Source: Nocardiaceae bacterium (GTDB taxonomy: Bacteria; Actinomycetota; Actinomycetes; Mycobacteriales; Mycobacteriaceae). Taken from it: a DNA stretch of 60,790 nucleotides. Every line of letters begins with the position of its first letter. Positions within the stretch are counted from its first letter, which is position 1. The stretch spans positions 1 to 60,790 of the forward strand of contig JAJFUQ010000167.1 of assembly GCA_021372355.1 (NCBI GenBank), given 5' to 3'. The notes beneath the pieces were generated by a model. That model saw nothing but the letters and a program-made list of their open reading frames with translations, was not told where the DNA came from and searched no databases. Positions 57,987-60,790 of this stretch are shown in pieces. Made by a program: the position numbers and the translations under genes.

Positions 57987-58781
57987 TTACTGCGGCGGTG
58001 CCGTCTTGTCGTTGCCGTCGATGAGGCCGAAGACCTCACCCTGCGGACCGGCCACCACAGCCATGCGTCCGAACGGGGTGGCGTCTGGGCCCATCATCTT
58101 GCTCGAACCGAGTTCAATCGCCTTCTCGAGCGAGGCATCGAGACCGTCGACCTGGAACCACGTGAGCCAGTACGACGCCGGCTCACCGAAGAGCTTGGCG
58201 TCGGCAATGCCGCCGACACCTTCCTCGGCGCCCGGGTTGGCGAACGTCGAGTAAATCATGTTCACGCCGTCACCCAGGTCGGTGTACGTCCAGCCGAAGA
58301 CCTTCGTGAAGAACTCGCGGGACTCGTCGTACTGCAGGGTGTGGAGTTCATTCCAGGTGTAGGCGCCGTGCTCGTTGTAAATACCGGCGCCGATGTGTGC
58401 TTTCGCCTCCCAGACTCCGAACGGTGCACCCGATGGGTCCGTGGCGACGAACATGCGGCCGACATCGAGGACGTCGAACGGCGGGCCGAAGATCATGCCG
58501 CCGGCGGAACCGACCTTCTCGGCGATGTCATCTGCGGAATCGGCGGCGAGGTAGGTCGTCCACACCGACGGCATGGGTGCGTCGCCGAATTTGGGTCCGA
58601 TACCGGCAGCGGCTTTGCCCTTCAACATCGCCATCAGGTAGCCGCCGGCTTCTTCCGGGCCGTCCTGGATGTCCCAGCCGAAGAGGTCGGTGTAGAACTC
58701 ACGGGCCTGTGCGACGTCATCGACCTGAAGGTCAACCCAGCAGGGAGTGCCCTGGGGCCAGGCCGAATCACGTGTAGGCAT
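57987..58781 (-). CDS. VOC (glyoxalase/bleomycin-resistance fold) protein, two domains
   Basis: The ATG at 58781 has GGAGGA upstream. The 264-residue protein is a tandem of two VOC modules (starting CWVDLQVDDVAQAREFYTDL and WNELHTLQYDESREFFTKVF). Similar proteins bind metal and small substrates; the reaction here is unknown. Confidence 0.88.
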   Translation of the reverse strand: MPTRDSAWPQGTPCWVDLQVDDVAQAREFYTDLFGWDIQDGPEEAGGYLMAMLKGKAAAGIGPKFGDAPMPSVWTTYLAADSADDIAEKVGSAGGMIFGPPFDVLDVGRMFVATDPSGAPFGVWEAKAHIGAGIYNEHGAYTWNELHTLQYDESREFFTKVFGWTYTDLGDGVNMIYSTFANPGAEEGVGGIADAKLFGEPASYWLTWFQVDGLDASLEKAIELGSSKMMGPDATPFGRMAVVAGPQGEVFGLIDGNDKTAPPQ

Positions 58782-58846
58782 CTGTATTTCCTCCGAGCAA
58801 TCGTGGGTGGTGGCCGTCTCGACCACCACCACACTCAAGCACGGAC

Positions 58847-59980
58847 CTACGACAAGTCGAGCCCCATCTCAGGATCTGGTCCGACGTACCGCGCGGCTGG
58901 GCGAATGATCTTGCGGTCGTGCGATTGCTCGACGATGTTGGCGCTCCAGCCCACGATCCGGCTGCAGGCGAACGTCGGCGTGAACATCGAACGGGGGAGA
59001 CCGCACCGCTCCATCACAACGCCTGCGTAGTACTCGACGTTCGCGTAGAGCTTGCGTCCCGGCTTGAGCTCGGCGAGCGTCTCGACGACCGTGTTCTCGA
59101 CGGCGACGGCGCGTTCGACCGTATCGCCACCGAGTCGGACGGCGACCTCACGCAGGAGCTCGGACCGCGGGTCGAGCGTCCGGTACACCGCGTGCCCGAA
59201 TCCCATGATGCGGTCGCCGCTTTCGACCTGACGGCGAACCCACGCGGTGGCATTGGACGGGTCTCCGATCTCATCGAGTGAATCGAGGGCGCGGTCGGGC
59301 GCACCGCCGTGGAGCGGGCCCGAGAAGGCGCCGATTGCCGCCACAACAGCGGAAACGAGGTCCGCGCCCGTCGATGCCACGACCCGCGCAGTGAAGGTCG
59401 ACGCGTTGAAACCGTGGTCGATGGTGGCGATCAGGTACTGCTCGATCGCTCGTGCTTCGGCCTCGCCCGGACGTTCGCCCGTTACCATGTAGAGCCAGTT
59501 CGCCGCTGTCCGAAGCGCCGGATCGGGAGCCACGACCGGAAGGCCGAGGCTCAGCCGATGCAGCGCCGCGAGGAGCGTCGGAGTGATCGCGCAGATGCGG
59601 AGCGCCGCTTCGGCCTTCTCGTCCTCGGTCGCGTCGTAGAGAGGTGTCTCGGTCTGCCCGATCAACGAGAGCGCGGTCCGCAACGCGACGAGCGGTCGAT
59701 CGCCGATTGCGGCGATCACGGGAAGCGCGGCCTCGATCTCAGGCGGAAGTGTGCGCAAATCCGCGACCTCGCGGGTGAACACTTCGCGTTCGGACGGCGA
59801 GGGGAGATGCCCGCGGGCGAACAGGAACCAGACGTCCTCGAACGTCTGCGTCCGCGCGAGGTCGACCGCTGGGTACTGCCGGTAGTGGTAGAAGCCTTCG
59901 TCCCCGCGGACGTCACCGATTTCGGTATCGGCTACCACGACATTGTGGAGGCCCCGAGGGGCGACGGTGAATGTACTCAT
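58847..59980 (-). CDS. Citrate synthase (type II-like, CitA/PrpC group)
   Basis: The 377-residue protein has the catalytic segments ATIDHGFNASTFTARVV, GPLHGGAPD and IMGFGHAVYRTLDPR, then Asp/Arg residues near the C-terminus. It condenses acetyl-CoA (or propionyl-CoA) with oxaloacetate. The short length fits the CitA/PrpC group rather than GltA. Inverted repeats precede the start. Confidence 0.9.
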   Translation of the reverse strand: MSTFTVAPRGLHNVVVADTEIGDVRGDEGFYHYRQYPAVDLARTQTFEDVWFLFARGHLPSPSEREVFTREVADLRTLPPEIEAALPVIAAIGDRPLVALRTALSLIGQTETPLYDATEDEKAEAALRICAITPTLLAALHRLSLGLPVVAPDPALRTAANWLYMVTGERPGEAEARAIEQYLIATIDHGFNASTFTARVVASTGADLVSAVVAAIGAFSGPLHGGAPDRALDSLDEIGDPSNATAWVRRQVESGDRIMGFGHAVYRTLDPRSELLREVAVRLGGDTVERAVAVENTVVETLAELKPGRKLYANVEYYAGVVMERCGLPRSMFTPTFACSRIVGWSANIVEQSHDRKIIRPAARYVGPDPEMGLDLS

Positions 59981-60000
59981 GCCACCACTATCCGAACGAA

Positions 60001-60033
60001 CATTGATTTCTGTCAATGTTGATCGAATCAATG
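60001..60033. promoter_or_regulatory. Inverted repeats upstream of the citrate synthase
   Basis: CATTGATT (60001-60008) and AATCAATG (60026-60033) are perfect complements; TGTCAATG and TTGATCGAATCAA lie between. The cluster is 20-50 bp before the citrate synthase ATG (minus strand) and is A/T-rich, so it is a likely operator-promoter. Confidence 0.45.
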
Positions 60034-60051
60034 TGAGAGCGCCTCGAATGG

Positions 60052-60790
60052 TCAGAGGTCGTTGCCGGCATAGCTGAGGTTGAAGCTCTTGTTGGTCAAC
60101 GGAAAGTCGGGGACGATGGTGTCGGCCATAGCGACGGGCAGGGCCGGCCAGTTGAACCACGAGGGGTCCACGATCTTGGACCGGGTGATGCGACGGTCGG
60201 TATCTATTTCGACGCGGTGAACGATGGTGCCGCGCCATCCCTCGGTGATGCCGACGCCACTGCTCGGCGAGGTTCGGTTGGGCAGCCGGGCGGCGTAATC
60301 GAGCGGGCCTACGAAACCTTCGATGAGGTTCGAGGCGAGGCGGATCGACGCGGCGAACTCGTCACGCCGCACGGCGTACCGGGCGAGAACGTCACCCGTT
60401 GTCGCGACGACTTCCTCGATGGGTAGCGACGTGACGGGGTGGTCGATGCGCGCGTCGGTGACCAGTCCGCTCGCCCGCGCGACGTAGCCGAGACAGCCGA
60501 GCTCACGGGCTTGCTCGCCCGACAGTACTGAGGTGCCCGCGAAGCGGTCGTAGATGATCGTGTTGCCGAGGGTCAATGCGGCGACCTCGGCGAGGTCGCC
60601 GCCGATGTCCTCGAGCTCACTGACGTCGGGGAGTGCCAGCACGCTGATTCCCCCGGGTCGTATGGCGCCGCGCAGCAGTCTGTGCCCGGTGACGTGGGCG
60701 TTGATGCGCAGGAGACGCTCGCGAATACGTTGGGCGTGGGCGTTGGCGAGAGAGAAGCCCACATCGTTGCCGCTGCTGGGCAACGGCGAG
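60052..60790 (-). CDS. HycE/HyfG-like hydrogenase large-subunit homologue, 3' part (cut by window end)
   Basis: The C-terminal 240 or so residues of a NuoD/HycE-type protein (KIVDPSWFNWPALPVAMADT, VPDFPLTNKSFNLSYAGNDL) are present; the start lies outside. Group 4 hydrogenase large subunits end with a D-P-C-x-x-C nickel motif. No C-x-x-C is present here (DPSWFNW), so the Ni site appears absent, as in NuoD-like relatives. Mycobacteria carry a comparable hycE gene (Rv0087). Confidence 0.75.
   Translation of the reverse strand, partial: SPLPSSGNDVGFSLANAHAQRIRERLLRINAHVTGHRLLRGAIRPGGISVLALPDVSELEDIGGDLAEVAALTLGNTIIYDRFAGTSVLSGEQARELGCLGYVARASGLVTDARIDHPVTSLPIEEVVATTGDVLARYAVRRDEFAASIRLASNLIEGFVGPLDYAARLPNRTSPSSGVGITEGWRGTIVHRVEIDTDRRITRSKIVDPSWFNWPALPVAMADTIVPDFPLTNKSFNLSYAGNDL

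Overview
The window is high-GC actinobacterial chromosome from a mycolic-acid bacterium of the order Mycobacteriales. fabG1 (mabA) and inhA sit next to a [2Fe-2S]-type actinobacterial ferrochelatase, and the backbone order matches the Mycobacterium tuberculosis block Rv1473A - Rv1474c - acn - Rv1476 - ripA - moxR1 - DUF58 - VWA - fabG1 - inhA - hemH. No true PE or PPE genes are seen in the secretion locus, so a non-Mycobacterium genus (Gordonia/Williamsia/Nocardia-like) is more likely. The genus cannot be fixed from this sequence alone.

Left part (1-14.75 kb): an alpha/beta-hydrolase homologue that has lost its nucleophile serine, divergent from a MarR regulator across a perfect palindrome; an aldo-keto reductase pair; a lytic transglycosylase; a small HTH protein (Rv1473A-like); a UvrA2-like ABC protein with a coupled methyltransferase; a MIP channel; an intact IS3/IS150-type element apparently inserted in the loop of the channel gene's terminator; a coiled-coil protein with 21-bp tandem repeats; a LysE exporter; and acnR-acnA.

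Middle part (about 15-47.5 kb): a complete type VII (ESX) secretion locus inserted exactly between acnA and the Rv1476 homologue. It encodes a fused EccC, EccA, EccB, EccE, EccD, a mycosin, EspG, an EsxB/EsxA-like WXG100 pair, EspC-like and EspB-like substrates, three YbaB/EspL-like proteins, two MinD/EspI-like proteins, and two large polymorphic toxins. The toxins share an N-terminal secretion domain but have unrelated C-termini, each followed by immunity-type genes. The mycosin has lost its catalytic His, Ser and oxyanion Asn, and one MinD-like protein has lost its P-loop lysines. A separate membrane-anchored trypsin-like protease is encoded in the flank.

The 15-23 kb flank and a spot at 39 kb hold decayed pieces of the same modules: eccC 5' end, espG 3' end (twice), lipoprotein 5' end, espI 5' end, protease 3' end and immunity 3' end, interspersed with intact orphan immunity genes. 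This looks like a toxin-immunity exchange hotspot whose constant borders are the espG 3' end, the protease 3' end and the espI promoter/start.

Right part (47.6-60.8 kb): the conserved cell-envelope block resumes with the Rv1476-like membrane protein, a RipA-like NlpC/P60 hydrolase with a long structured leader, MoxR/DUF58/VWA, FabG1, InhA and ferrochelatase. It is followed by a membrane protein, a shikimate-dehydrogenase homologue, a VOC protein, a citrate synthase, and the 3' part of a HycE/HyfG-type hydrogenase-like large subunit cut by the window end.
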